Source of the DNA: Actinobacteria bacterium OV450
Lineage (GTDB): Bacteria; Actinomycetota; Actinomycetes; Streptomycetales; Streptomycetaceae
Reading direction: 5' to 3'
Assembly: GCA_001298555.1 (NCBI GenBank)
Contig: LJCW01000379.1
Location: 1-64,000, forward strand
DNA: 64,000 bases
Part shown: one piece after another, positions 41,875 through 50,388 of the stretch
Layout of the letters: every line of letters begins with the position of its first letter
Numbering within the stretch: the stretch's first letter is position 1
Translations under genes and position numbers: made by a program
Notes under the pieces: model-generated
The model's input: the letters and a program-made list of their open reading frames with translations, nothing else
Database searches by the model: none
What the model was told of the DNA's origin: nothing

Positions 41875-42543
41875 GTGCACATCGTCATTATGGGCTGCGG
41901 AAGAGTGGGCTCCGCCCTCGCGCAGACCTTGGAACAGCAGGGGCATACGGTCGCCGTCGTCGACCAGGACCCCACCGCATTCCGCCGGCTGGGAGCCGGC
42001 TTCGGCGGCCGCCGCGTCACCGGGGTCGGCTTCGACCAGGACACGCTGCGCGAGGCCGGGATCGAGGAGGCGGGCGCATTCGCCGCCGTCAGCAGTGGTG
42101 ACAATTCCAACATCATCGCTGCCCGTGTGGCCCGCGAGATGTTCGGCGTGGAGAACGTCGCCGCCCGCATCTACGACCCCAAGCGCGCCGAGGTCTACCA
42201 GCGTCTGGGCATTCCCACGGTCGCGACCGTGCGGTGGACCGCCGACCAGATGCTGCGCCGGCTGCTGCCCTCCGGGGCCGAGCCGCTGTGGCGCGACCCG
42301 AGCGGCGGTGTCCAGCTCGCCGAGGTGCACACCTCCGCCGCGTGGATCGGCCACAAGGTCAGCAAGCTGCAGGAGGAGACCGGCGTCCGCGTGGCGTTCC
42401 TCACCCGACTGGGCGAGGCCATGCTGCCGACGTCCCAGACGGTGCTGCAGGAGGGCGACCTCGTCCACGTGATGATGCGGACGGACGAGATCGACAAGGT
42501 CGAGGCGTCCTTCGCCGAGGGGCCCGAGGAGGCACACGCATGA
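41875..42543 (+). CDS. ceoB: TrkA-type K+ uptake regulatory protein (CeoB)
   Basis: 222 residues. Rossmann RCK_N domain with HIVIMGCGRVGSALAQ (residues 2-17) and an RCK_C domain in the last ~75 residues. NAD(H)/ATP-binding gating subunit of Trk/Ktr-type transport, or possibly of the divergent KimA-like transporter. The GTG at 41875 follows GGAAGGAC. The stop overlaps the next start by ATGA, pairing it with a second TrkA paralogue. The name follows the CeoB/CeoC pair known in actinobacteria. Confidence 0.88.
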   Translation: MHIVIMGCGRVGSALAQTLEQQGHTVAVVDQDPTAFRRLGAGFGGRRVTGVGFDQDTLREAGIEEAGAFAAVSSGDNSNIIAARVAREMFGVENVAARIYDPKRAEVYQRLGIPTVATVRWTADQMLRRLLPSGAEPLWRDPSGGVQLAEVHTSAAWIGHKVSKLQEETGVRVAFLTRLGEAMLPTSQTVLQEGDLVHVMMRTDEIDKVEASFAEGPEEAHA

Positions 42544-43202
42544 GGGTCGCGATCGCCGGAGCCGGCGCGGTGGGCCGTTCCATCGCGGGAGAGCTGCTGG
42601 AGAACGGGCACGAGGTGCTCCTCGTCGACAAGGCGCCGACCGCCATCTCCGTGGAGCGGGTGCCGCAGGCCGAGTGGCTGCTGGCCGACGCCTGCGAGAT
42701 CACCTCGCTGGACGAGGCAGCGCTGCAGCGCTGCAACGTCGTCATCGCCGCCACGGGCGACGACAAGGTCAACCTGGTCGTCTCCCTCCTGGCCAAGACG
42801 GAGTACGGGGTCCCCCGGGTCGTGGCGCGGGTCAACAACCCGAAGAACGAGTGGCTCTTCAACGAGTCCTGGGGCGTCGACGTCGCGGTCTCCACGCCGC
42901 GTCTGATGTCCGCCCTGGTCGAGGAGGCCGTCAGCGTCGGCGACCTGGTGCGCCTGCTGCGCTTCAGCCACGGCGACGCGAACCTCGTCGAGCTGACCCT
43001 GCCCGCCGACTCCTCGGTCGCCGGGACCCAGATCAGCGAGATCACCTGGCCCGAGGACACCTCGCTGGTCACGATCATCCGCGGCAACCGGGTCCTGACC
43101 CCGCACGCGGAGGAGACCCTGGAGCCGGGCGACGAGCTGCTCTTCGTGGCCGCTCAGGCCCGGGAGGAGCAGCTGGAGGACCTCCTCCAGGCCCGCCACT
43201 GA
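42540..43202 (+). CDS. ceoC: TrkA-type K+ uptake regulatory protein (CeoC)
   Basis: 220 residues. RCK_N with RVAIAGAGAVGRSIAGEL (residues 2-19) and the acidic ribose contact in VLLVDKAPT; RCK_C domain from about 140 (GDANLVELTLPADSSVAG...LVTIIRGNRVLTP). Translationally coupled to the paralogue upstream. The two probably form a hetero-oligomeric gating ring. A strong terminator hairpin lies 30 bp after the stop. Confidence 0.88.
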   Translation: MRVAIAGAGAVGRSIAGELLENGHEVLLVDKAPTAISVERVPQAEWLLADACEITSLDEAALQRCNVVIAATGDDKVNLVVSLLAKTEYGVPRVVARVNNPKNEWLFNESWGVDVAVSTPRLMSALVEEAVSVGDLVRLLRFSHGDANLVELTLPADSSVAGTQISEITWPEDTSLVTIIRGNRVLTPHAEETLEPGDELLFVAAQAREEQLEDLLQARH

Positions 43203-43231
43203 CGCCCCGCGACAGGCGCAGGAGCGAGAAG

Positions 43232-43271
43232 AAGGGGCGGCCCGACCATTTCCCCGGTCGGGCCGCCCCTT
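43232..43271. terminator. Perfect 16-bp hairpin between convergent genes
   Basis: AAGGGGCGGCCCGACC (43232-43247) pairs perfectly with 43256-43271 around an 8-nt loop. Situated between ceoC and the convergent DUF3159 gene, it should terminate both. Confidence 0.85.
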
Positions 43272-43290
43272 CGTGCATCAGGTCCGAGCG

Positions 43291-44049
43291 TCAGCCCCGG
43301 CGGTGCCGCGCGGGTCCCTTGGCGGCTTCCTTGGCCTCCTTGGCGGCCTCCTCGGCGGCCTCCTGGGCCTCCCACTCCGCGATCACGTCGATCGGCGGCG
43401 GCGCCTTCGCCAGGAACACCCAGGTGAAGTACACCGCCAGCACCATCGGCGGCAGCTTCAGGGCGATCAGCACCCAGCCCAGCTGCGTCGCGTCCCCCCA
43501 CCAGTACAGCGGGAAGAGGATCGCGTACTTCGCGAGGAAGATGATCCCCCAGGCCAGACTGGCCTTGGTGTACGCCTTCTTCCGCCCGGGGTTGCGGGTC
43601 CGCCAGGACAGGTTCTCCTTGAACACCGGCCCCAGGATCACCCCCAGCAGCGGGAACCCGACCAGCGCGGACAGCGTGAAGGCCACCCCCAGCCCGGCGC
43701 CGTAGATCATGCCGGGCAGGTAGAAGCCCTTGGCAGTACCGGTGAACAGGGCGAAGGCCACGCCGACGCCCACGCCGAAGACCCCGCTGAAGGCATGCTT
43801 CACGGTGTCCTTGCGCAGCAGGCGCACGATCACGAGCAGGACGGCGACCGCGCCCGCCGCGATCGCCGACATCTTCACGTCCTTGTTGACCGTGTAGATC
43901 ATCACGAAGAGCAGCCCGGGGAGCATCGTCTCCACGGTGCCCCGGATGCCGCCGAAGGCGTCGAACAGCGCGGCCTGCGTCACGGCCTTCTGGTCGGCGG
44001 AGGGCTCGCCCGCGGGATCCGGGGTGATCGGTTTGTCGAGTGACGTCAC
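43291..44049 (-). CDS. DUF3159 membrane protein
   Basis: 252 residues. About six membrane helices between residues 40 and 215 with a conserved opening AALFDAFGGIRGTVETMLPGLL split by short loops, matching the actinobacterial DUF3159 family (intracellular-septation-protein-like architecture). The C-terminus is an Ala/Glu/Lys-rich charged tail. GTG start at 44049. It sits 3 bp after the OB-fold gene on the same strand, and such OB-fold/DUF3159 pairs are usual in Streptomyces. Function unknown. Confidence 0.85.
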   Translation of the reverse strand: MTSLDKPITPDPAGEPSADQKAVTQAALFDAFGGIRGTVETMLPGLLFVMIYTVNKDVKMSAIAAGAVAVLLVIVRLLRKDTVKHAFSGVFGVGVGVAFALFTGTAKGFYLPGMIYGAGLGVAFTLSALVGFPLLGVILGPVFKENLSWRTRNPGRKKAYTKASLAWGIIFLAKYAILFPLYWWGDATQLGWVLIALKLPPMVLAVYFTWVFLAKAPPPIDVIAEWEAQEAAEEAAKEAKEAAKGPARHRRG

Positions 44050-44052
44050 CGG

Positions 44053-44472
44053 TTAGTGCTCCTGTCCGAGCGGTCGGAGTTCGTACTTCGGATTGAAGAG
44101 GACCCGGCGGCCGTGGCTCATCGCGATCCGCCCGGAGGCGATCATGCGCCGGCCCGGTTCGATTCCCACGATCGAGCGACGCCCGAGCCACACGACGTCC
44201 AGCCCGGCCGATCCGTCGAAGAGCTCCGCCTCCAGGGCGGGCACTCCGGCGCGCGGCCGAAGGGTGACGGTACGCAGGGTTCCCGTCACCTTGACTATCT
44301 GGCGGTCGTGCGAGTCGCAGATCCGCGTACACCCCGCAGCTTCTGCGTCCTCCTGCAGTTCCGCCGAATGCAGCTCCTCCTGCGAGGTGGACAGCCGCTC
44401 TATCATCCGCCGGAACCGGCCCGCCGGCCTGACCGGCTTGACGGACTTCTCGGGACGCGGTTCAGCACTCAT
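44053..44472 (-). CDS. OB-fold nucleic-acid-binding domain protein
   Basis: 139 residues. After a polar N-terminus, residues 58-138 form an OB fold: VKVTGTLRTVTLRPRAGVPA, LEAELFDGSAGLDVVWLGR, IASGRIAMSHGRRVLFNPKY. Such small OB proteins accompany DUF3159 genes in actinobacteria. It lies between DUF3159 (3 bp) and kdpE (24 bp), all on the same strand, so a single transcript from kdpD onwards is possible. A role in nucleic acid binding is inferred only from the fold. Confidence 0.85.
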   Translation of the reverse strand: MSAEPRPEKSVKPVRPAGRFRRMIERLSTSQEELHSAELQEDAEAAGCTRICDSHDRQIVKVTGTLRTVTLRPRAGVPALEAELFDGSAGLDVVWLGRRSIVGIEPGRRMIASGRIAMSHGRRVLFNPKYELRPLGQEH

Positions 44473-44496
44473 ACAGGAAGCGTACCGGCGCCCCCG

Positions 44497-45183
44497 CTAC
44501 CTCTCGAAGCGGTATCCCATGCCCGGTTCGGTGATGAAGTGCCGCGGGTGCGACGGGTCCGCCTCCAGCTTGCGGCGCAGCTGCGCCATGTAGACCCGCA
44601 GGTAGTTCGTCTCGGTGCCGTACGAGGGCCCCCAGACCTCCTGGAGCAGCTGCTTCTGGCTGACCAGCTTGCCCCCGTTGCGGACCAGCACCTCCAGCAG
44701 GTGCCATTCGGTGGGCGTGAGCCGTACGTCGCGCCCTTCGCGCACGGCCTTCTTGGCGGCCAGGTCCACCGTGAAGCCGTCGGTCTCGACCAGCACCTCG
44801 TCCTCGCCCGCGCCGGCGGACGGCTCGGCCCGGCGGACGGCGGCGCGCAGCCGCGCCAGCAGCTCGTCCATTCCGAAGGGCTTGGTGACGTAGTCGTCGG
44901 CCCCGGCGTCGAGCGCCTCGACCTTCTCGTCGGAGCTGTGCCGGGCCGAGAGGACCAGGATCGGCACCCGGGTCCAGCCGCGCAGGCCCTTGATGACCTC
45001 GACGCCGTCCATGTCGGGCAGGCCCAGGTCGAGGACGACCACGTCGGGGTGGCGGGCTGCCGCGAGTTCCAGGGCCCCGGCCCCGTCCGACGCGGCGTCG
45101 ACCTCGTACTTGCGCGCCTTCAGATTGATCACGAGGGCTCGGACGATCTGCGGCTCGTCGTCCACCACGAGCACCCGGGTCAT
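44497..45183 (-). CDS. kdpE: KdpE response regulator
   Basis: 228 residues. OmpR-class regulator: receiver domain (1-120) with acidic pocket DDE, phospho-acceptor Asp in VVVLDLGLPDMDG (about 51), Thr/Ser in LSARHSS and Lys in VTKPFG (about 100); winged-helix output domain (about 130-228; TPTEWHLLEVLVRN, YLRVYMAQLRRKLE). The start overlaps the KdpD stop by ATGA. With KdpD it senses low K+ or salt stress and activates kdpFABC, which is not in this window. The K+ cluster a few kb away fits. Confidence 0.92.
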   Translation of the reverse strand: MTRVLVVDDEPQIVRALVINLKARKYEVDAASDGAGALELAAARHPDVVVLDLGLPDMDGVEVIKGLRGWTRVPILVLSARHSSDEKVEALDAGADDYVTKPFGMDELLARLRAAVRRAEPSAGAGEDEVLVETDGFTVDLAAKKAVREGRDVRLTPTEWHLLEVLVRNGGKLVSQKQLLQEVWGPSYGTETNYLRVYMAQLRRKLEADPSHPRHFITEPGMGYRFER

Positions 45184-47762
45184 TGAGGTCCTGCTTTCTG
45201 TCGTATCCGGTCGGGAGCGAGGGGGTCGGCGCCGGCGGGGGCGCCGGCGTGTTCACTGTCGCGCGTCGCGGCCCGCAGCGTCAGCACCATGGTGAGGCCG
45301 CCGCCGGGCGTGTCCTCGGCCGCCAGGGTGCCGTCCATGGCCTCGGCGAAGCCGCGGGCCACCGCGAGGCCGAGACCGACACCGGTGCCGCGCGGGGCGT
45401 CCCCGTGCCGCTGGAAGGGGGCGAAGATCCGGTCCTTGGCCTCGTCGGGCACCCCGGGTCCGCGGTCCACGACGCGGACCTCGACCCGGTCGCCGAGGAA
45501 ACTGGCCGCGACCAGTACCCGTTCCCCGGCCGGGCTGTACTTGACGGCGTTCTCCACCACGTTGGCCACGGTCCGCTCCAGCAGTCCGGGGTCCACCGCC
45601 ACCATCGGCAGGGTCTCCGGGACGTCGAGGTCCACGCTGTCCTCCGGTACGCCGCCCAGCGCCATCGGGACCACCTCGTCGAGGTCGATCTCGCGGATCA
45701 GCGGGGTCACGGTGCCGGTCTGGAGCCGGGACATGTCGAGCAGGTTGCCGACCAGGTGGTCGAGGCGGTCGGCGCCGTCCTCGATGCCCTCGAGGAGCTC
45801 GGCGCGGTCCTCCTCGGACCAGTCGACGTCGTCGGAGCGCAGGGAGGACACCGACGCCTTGATGGAGGCGAGCGGCGTACGGAGGTCATGGCTGACGGCG
45901 GCCAGCAGCGCGGTCCGGATCCGGTTGCCCTCGGCCAGCCGCCGGGCCTCCTCGGCCTCCCCGACCAGACGCTGGCGGTCCAGCACGACGGCGGCCTGCG
46001 CGGCGAAGGCGCCGAGCACCCGGCGGTCCTCGGCGGGCAGCACCCGGCCGGACAGGGCCAGCGCCATGTGGTCCCCGATGGGCATGTCGACGTCGGCGTC
46101 CTCGGGGCGGCCGACCGGGCCGGGGCCGACGCTCCCGGCCGGCCTCCAGGGGTCCACGTCGCTGCTGCGCTCCAGCAGGGCCACGGACTCCATCGCGAAG
46201 GTCTCCCGCACCCGCTCCAGCAGCGCGTCCAGCGTGGTCTCGCCGCGCAGCACGCTGCCGGCCAGGAAGGAGAGGATCTCGGACTCGGCGCGCAGCCGGG
46301 CGGCCTGGTGGGTGCGCCGGGCCGCGAGGTCCACCACCGAGGCCACCGAGACGGCCACCCCGAAGAAGACGGCGATGGCCACGATGTTCTTCGGGTCGGA
46401 GACGGTGAACCGGTGCACCGGCGGCGCGAAGTAGTAGTTCAGCAGCAGCGAGCCGAAGGCCGCGGAGGCCAGCGCCGGCCAGAGCCCGCCCAGCAGCGCG
46501 GCGGCCACGGTCAGCGACAGGAACAGCAGCATCTCGTTGGCGAGCCCCGGGTCGGCGTTCACGTGCGTGAGCAGCACGGCCAGCAGGGCGGGGAGGACCA
46601 TCCCGACGATCCAGCCCGCGATGATCCGCGGCCGTCCGAGCCGGGCCGCGGAGCGGACCACGGGCAGGCCGCGGCCCCGGGCGACCTCCTCGTGCGTGAC
46701 GATGTGCACGTCGAGGTCGGGCCCCGAGTCACGGGCCACGGTGGCGCCGACGCCGGGTCCGAACACGTACTGCCAGGCCTTGCGGCGGCTGGAGCCGAGC
46801 ACGATCTGGGTGGCGTTGACCCCGCGGGCGAACTCCAGGAGCGCGTCGGGGATGTTGTCGCCGATGACATGGTGAAACGTTCCGCCAAGGTCCTCGACCA
46901 GGGTCCGCTGGACCGCCAGCTCCTTCGGCGAGGCCGCGGTGAGGCCGTCGCTGCGGGCGATGTAGACGGCCAGGATCTCGCTGCCGGAGCCCTTGGCGGC
47001 CATCCGGGAGGCGCGGCGGATGAGCGTGCGGCCCTCGGGCCCGCCCGTGAGCCCGACGACGATCCGCTCACGGGCCTGCCAGGTCGTGCGGATGTTGTGC
47101 TCGCCCCGGTACTGCTGGAGGTACTCGTCGGCCCGGTCGGCGACCCACAGCAGTGCGAGCTCGCGCAGGGCGGTGAGGTTGCCGGGGCGGAAGTAGTTGG
47201 ACAGGGCCGCGTCGACCTTGTCGGACCGGTAGATGTTCCCGTGGGCCATCCGCCGGCGCAGCGCCTGCGGGGACATGTCGACGAGTTCGATCTGGTCGGC
47301 CCGCCGCACCACCTCGTCCGGCACGGTCTCGCGCTGGCGCACCCCGGTGATGGACTCCACCACGTCGCCGAGCGACTCCAGGTGCTGGATGTTCACGGTG
47401 GACACGACGTCGATGCCCGCCCGCAGCAGCTCCTCGACGTCCTGCCAGCGCTTGGCGTTGCGCGAGCCCGGCACGTTCGTGTGCGCGAGCTCGTCCACGA
47501 GCGCGACGGCGGGCCGGCGCGCCAGGACGGCGTCCACGTCCATCTCGGTGAAGGTGGCGCCCCGGTACGAGAGCTCCTTGCGCGGCACCTGGCCGAGCCC
47601 GTGCAGCATCACCTCGGTACGCGGCCGCCCGTGGTGCTCGACGAAGCCGACGATGCAGTCGGCGCCCCGCTCCACCCTGCGGTGGCCCTCCGAGAGCATC
47701 GCGTACGTCTTGCCCACACCGGGTGCCGCGCCGAGGTAGATCCGTAGCCTGCCGCGTCCCAT
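45180..47762 (-). CDS. kdpD: KdpD sensor histidine kinase
   Basis: 860 residues. N-terminal KdpD domain (about 1-210) with Walker-type LGAAPGVGKTYAMLSEGHRR and LVDELAHTN; a universal-stress-protein-like domain (about 230-360; IVVGLTGGPEGRTLIRRA); four membrane helices (about 395-490, DUF4118); a GAF-like linker; HisKA with AVSHDLRTPLASIKASV (His about 635); HATPase domain ending in TGVGLGLAVARG. Full-length and intact. ATG 47762 fits the conserved MGRGRLRIYLG. It senses K+ limitation, turgor and, in several bacteria, cyclic di-AMP through the USP domain. It forms an operon with kdpE. Confidence 0.92.
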   Translation of the reverse strand: MGRGRLRIYLGAAPGVGKTYAMLSEGHRRVERGADCIVGFVEHHGRPRTEVMLHGLGQVPRKELSYRGATFTEMDVDAVLARRPAVALVDELAHTNVPGSRNAKRWQDVEELLRAGIDVVSTVNIQHLESLGDVVESITGVRQRETVPDEVVRRADQIELVDMSPQALRRRMAHGNIYRSDKVDAALSNYFRPGNLTALRELALLWVADRADEYLQQYRGEHNIRTTWQARERIVVGLTGGPEGRTLIRRASRMAAKGSGSEILAVYIARSDGLTAASPKELAVQRTLVEDLGGTFHHVIGDNIPDALLEFARGVNATQIVLGSSRRKAWQYVFGPGVGATVARDSGPDLDVHIVTHEEVARGRGLPVVRSAARLGRPRIIAGWIVGMVLPALLAVLLTHVNADPGLANEMLLFLSLTVAAALLGGLWPALASAAFGSLLLNYYFAPPVHRFTVSDPKNIVAIAVFFGVAVSVASVVDLAARRTHQAARLRAESEILSFLAGSVLRGETTLDALLERVRETFAMESVALLERSSDVDPWRPAGSVGPGPVGRPEDADVDMPIGDHMALALSGRVLPAEDRRVLGAFAAQAAVVLDRQRLVGEAEEARRLAEGNRIRTALLAAVSHDLRTPLASIKASVSSLRSDDVDWSEEDRAELLEGIEDGADRLDHLVGNLLDMSRLQTGTVTPLIREIDLDEVVPMALGGVPEDSVDLDVPETLPMVAVDPGLLERTVANVVENAVKYSPAGERVLVAASFLGDRVEVRVVDRGPGVPDEAKDRIFAPFQRHGDAPRGTGVGLGLAVARGFAEAMDGTLAAEDTPGGGLTMVLTLRAATRDSEHAGAPAGADPLAPDRIRQKAGPQ

Positions 47763-47852
47763 GCGCTCATTCTCCGGGACGTTTCCGCCGATCACGCACC
47801 TTTTGCAGGCCGTCCGCACATCCCTGACGGATCTCTGACGCCCCGCGGGTAC

Positions 47853-47892
47853 GGCCGCGGGCCGTACCCCCGAAGGAGTACGGCCCGCGGCC
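47853..47892. terminator. Perfect 15-bp hairpin between DUF3710 gene and kdpD
   Basis: GGCCGCGGGCCGTAC (47853-47867) is fully complementary to 47878-47892 with a 10-nt loop. It lies 30 bp beyond the DUF3710 stop (minus strand) and should terminate the dut-DUF3710 transcript before kdpD. Confidence 0.82.
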
Positions 47893-47922
47893 GGAAACGG
47901 TCGTCGCCGGGGTACCGCCGGG

Positions 47923-48702
47923 TCAGCGGACCTCGGTGATCGTCGGGCCCTGCTCCAGCTGGCCCATGCCGCCGGAGAAGCGAGAGCCCTCCTGGTCCTC
48001 GGTCTGCACGCCGTCCGGCACCATCTGGGCGTCGTTCGGCAGCTTGAGCACGATCGGGTCGCGCGGGGCCATCGGGCCGTCGCCGCGCACGATGACGGTC
48101 TCCCGGAAGATCTGCTCCAGCACGCCCGCCGACTCGGGGCGCACCGCGCCCTGGCCGGAGATGACGCCGCGCAGGAACCAGCGCGGGCCGTCGACGCCGA
48201 CGAAGCGGACCAGCTGGGCGCCGGTCTGGCCGTCGGGCATCGGTACGGGCACCTGGGCGCGCAGCTCCCAGCCCAGCGGACCCTCGACCTCGTCGATGAT
48301 GCCGCCCTGCTGGGTGATGCCCGTGGCGATCTCCTCGCGGACCTCGCCCCAGATGCCTTCCTTCTTGGGCGCCGCGAAGGCCTGCAGCTGCACGGCGCTG
48401 TCGCCGAGGACGACCGTCGCGGCGACGATCGCGTCACCGGCGACCTCGACGCGCAGTTCCATGCCCTCGACACCCGGTACGAGAATGCCGCCCAGGTCGA
48501 CGCGGCCGTCCTCGGGCGCACCGGGCACCTCGGAGACGTCCCAGGGGCCGTCGGGCCGCGGGGCCGGCGGCAGGTTCACCCTGCGGGGCGCGGAGTCCTG
48601 CTCCTCGCCGCCGTCCTGCTCGTCGGCAGCCACGCCGTCCACGACCTGCTCGGCCGCGCCGCCGTCCTTGGCGGAGTCGTTCTTCTTGCGACGTCCGAAC
48701 AC
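47923..48702 (-). CDS. DUF3710 protein
   Basis: 259 residues. A basic MFGRRKKN start (GTG 48702 after GGGAAGGA), then a 50-residue acidic linker, then the DUF3710 domain (about 65-225: PDGPWDVSEVP, VDLGGILVPGVEGMELRVE, WELRAQVPVPMPDG, VGVDGPRWFLRGVISGQGA). No catalytic motif or membrane segment. In actinobacteria this gene regularly follows dut, as it does here with a 1-bp gap. Function unknown. Confidence 0.88.
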   Translation of the reverse strand: MFGRRKKNDSAKDGGAAEQVVDGVAADEQDGGEEQDSAPRRVNLPPAPRPDGPWDVSEVPGAPEDGRVDLGGILVPGVEGMELRVEVAGDAIVAATVVLGDSAVQLQAFAAPKKEGIWGEVREEIATGITQQGGIIDEVEGPLGWELRAQVPVPMPDGQTGAQLVRFVGVDGPRWFLRGVISGQGAVRPESAGVLEQIFRETVIVRGDGPMAPRDPIVLKLPNDAQMVPDGVQTEDQEGSRFSGGMGQLEQGPTITEVR

Positions 48703-48703
48703 G

Positions 48704-49249
48704 TCACTGTCCTTCCCGGTCGGATACGACCGAAGCGTAGCCATTCCCACCCTGCTGACCAGCGCCGGATCCGGCCACGGCCGCATGACCGCCGGTGGAG
48801 CCGAAACCCCCCTCGGCCCGGGCCGAGCCGGGAAGTTCCGCCACCTCGTGGAAGCGCACCTTCTCGACCCTCTGGACAACCAGCTGGGCAATGCGGTCGA
48901 AGCGCTCAAACCGGACGCTTTCGCGCGGGTCGAGATTGACCACGATCACCTTGATCTCCCCACGGTACCCGGCATCCACCGTCCCCGGGGCATTCACGAG
49001 CGCGAGCCCGCAGCGGGCGGCCAGCCCCGAGCGCGGGTGCACGAACGCCGCGTACCCGTCGGGCAGGGCGATGGACACGCCCGTGGGCAGTACGGTGCGC
49101 TCGCCGGGCTCCAGCACGGCGGCCTCGGTGGTCACCAGGTCGCAGCCGGCGTCGCCGGGGTGGCCGTAGGCGGGCAGGGGCACCTCGGGGTCGACGCGCT
49201 TGATCAGCACGTCGACGGGTGCCGCGTGGTTGGGGTTGTGCGTAGCCAT
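48704..49249 (-). CDS. dut: dUTPase (dUTP pyrophosphatase)
   Basis: 181 residues. Hydrolyses dUTP to dUMP and PPi. Trimeric dUTPase motifs are visible: GDAGCDLV (motif 1, about 33), HPRSGLAAR (motif 2, about 71), GTVDAGYRGEIKVIVVN (motif 3, about 89), RIAQLVVQRV (motif 4) and EGGFGSTGGH (motif 5, about 145) for the substrate-closing tail. About 20 residues longer at the C-terminus than many dUTPases, low-complexity. ATG 49249 overlaps the thioesterase stop by ATGA. Confidence 0.94.
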   Translation of the reverse strand: MATHNPNHAAPVDVLIKRVDPEVPLPAYGHPGDAGCDLVTTEAAVLEPGERTVLPTGVSIALPDGYAAFVHPRSGLAARCGLALVNAPGTVDAGYRGEIKVIVVNLDPRESVRFERFDRIAQLVVQRVEKVRFHEVAELPGSARAEGGFGSTGGHAAVAGSGAGQQGGNGYASVVSDREGQ

Positions 49250-49833
49250 CAGGGGTTCACCTCGAAGGCGCGTGCGCGCCTGACCTGGTCCGGGTCGGAC
49301 ATCGCCGCCCGGATCTCCTCGGGCCGACCGTTGTCGATGAAGTGGTCGACCTTCACCTCGATGAAGAGCGCCTCCGCGCGCACGGCGACGGGGCCCTCGG
49401 GCCCGCCTATCCGTCCGACCGCGGTGGAGTAGATCTTGCGGCCGGCGACGGCGGTGACCTCGGCCTCCAGGTACAGCACGGTGCCGACGGGCACCGGCCG
49501 CACGAAGTCGGTCTCCAGCCGTCCCGTGACCGCGATGACGCGCAGCAGCCAGTTCAGGGAGCCCAGCGTCTCGTCGAGCGCGGTGGCGAGCACACCGCCG
49601 TGGGCGAGGCCGGGGGCGCCCTGGTGGGCGGGCTTGACGGTGAACTCGGCGCTGACGCGTACGCCCTCGCCCGCCCGGGCCTCCAGGTGGAGTCCGTGGG
49701 GCTGGCCCTCGCCGCAGCCGAAGCAGTGCCCGTAGTGCGCACCGAGCGGCTCGCCGGGTGCCGGGGCGTCGGGGTGCCGGACCGGCGCGACGGCCTCGGC
49801 CGGCGGCGTCAACGTTGTGTTTCGTCCACTCAC
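49249..49833 (-). CDS. PaaI-family thioesterase (hotdog fold)
   Basis: 194 residues. Hotdog domain with HYGHCFGCGEGQPHGLHLEA (about 33-52), then the catalytic-type helix GLAHGGVLATALDETLGSL (about 75-93), and the core strand GRLETDFVRPVPVGTVLYLEAEV. Probably hydrolyses an acyl-CoA; substrate unknown. The Cys pair CFGCG is common in this actinobacterial branch. GTG start 49833. Lies immediately upstream of dut and overlaps it, divergent from DUF3093. Confidence 0.85.
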   Translation of the reverse strand: MSGRNTTLTPPAEAVAPVRHPDAPAPGEPLGAHYGHCFGCGEGQPHGLHLEARAGEGVRVSAEFTVKPAHQGAPGLAHGGVLATALDETLGSLNWLLRVIAVTGRLETDFVRPVPVGTVLYLEAEVTAVAGRKIYSTAVGRIGGPEGPVAVRAEALFIEVKVDHFIDNGRPEEIRAAMSDPDQVRRARAFEVNP

Positions 49834-49891
49834 AGGCGCAGACCTTACCCGCGCCGCTACCCGGCGGTCGCCTCGTGGCAGGCTTGGCGGT

Positions 49892-50347
49892 ATGCAGCTC
49901 TCCCCCGCGCACCACGACGAACGTCTGACCGCCCCCCGCTCCTGGTGGGCCATCGCCGTACTGATCGGCCTCGCGTGCGCGCTGATGCTGCTGCCGCTGG
50001 GCACGCTGCCGCTGCTGGCCGGGCTGGTCGGGGGCACCGCGCTGGCGGGGATGCTGGTGAGTTCGTACGGCTCCGCGCGCGTGCGCGTGGTGGGCGGTGC
50101 GCTGGCCGCCGGTGACGCGCGGATCCCGGTGGCGGTGCTGGGCGAGCCCGAGGTGCTGGACGCCGAGGAGGCGCGCGCCTGGCGCACGTACAAGGCGGAC
50201 ACCCGCGCCTTCATGCTGCTGCGCAGCTACGTCCCGACGGCGGTGCGGATCCCGATCACCGATCCGCAGGACCCGACGCCGTACGCGTACGTCTCCACGC
50301 GGGAGCCGCAGGCGCTGGTGAAGGCGATCCGCTCGGCCAAGGGCTGA
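49892..50347 (+). CDS. DUF3093 membrane protein
   Basis: 151 residues. Two membrane helices near the N-terminus (about 20-38 and 40-58) and a C-terminal domain with RIPVAVLGEPEVLDAEEARA, SYVPTAVRIPITDPQDPTP and YAYVSTREPQALVKAI. This matches the actinobacterial DUF3093 family, regularly adjacent to dut. Function unknown. ATG 49892 is close to the conserved start. It converges on the EcsC-like gene. Confidence 0.88.
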   Translation: MQLSPAHHDERLTAPRSWWAIAVLIGLACALMLLPLGTLPLLAGLVGGTALAGMLVSSYGSARVRVVGGALAAGDARIPVAVLGEPEVLDAEEARAWRTYKADTRAFMLLRSYVPTAVRIPITDPQDPTPYAYVSTREPQALVKAIRSAKG

Positions 50348-50350
50348 CGG

Positions 50351-50385
50351 ACCGGCCGGGGGTTCCGGCCGGGGCCCGGGCCGGT
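50351..50385. terminator. GC-rich hairpin between convergent genes
   Basis: ACCGGCC (50351-50357) can pair with GGCCGGT (50379-50385), with further internal pairing of CCGGCC copies. It lies in the 41-bp gap between the DUF3093 gene and the convergent gene, a probable shared terminator. Confidence 0.4.
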
Positions 50386-50388
50386 GGC

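Noticed and set aside
45183..47747. An 854-codon frame opposite kdpD
   Set aside because: Composition artefact; KdpD on the other strand is complete and recognisable.
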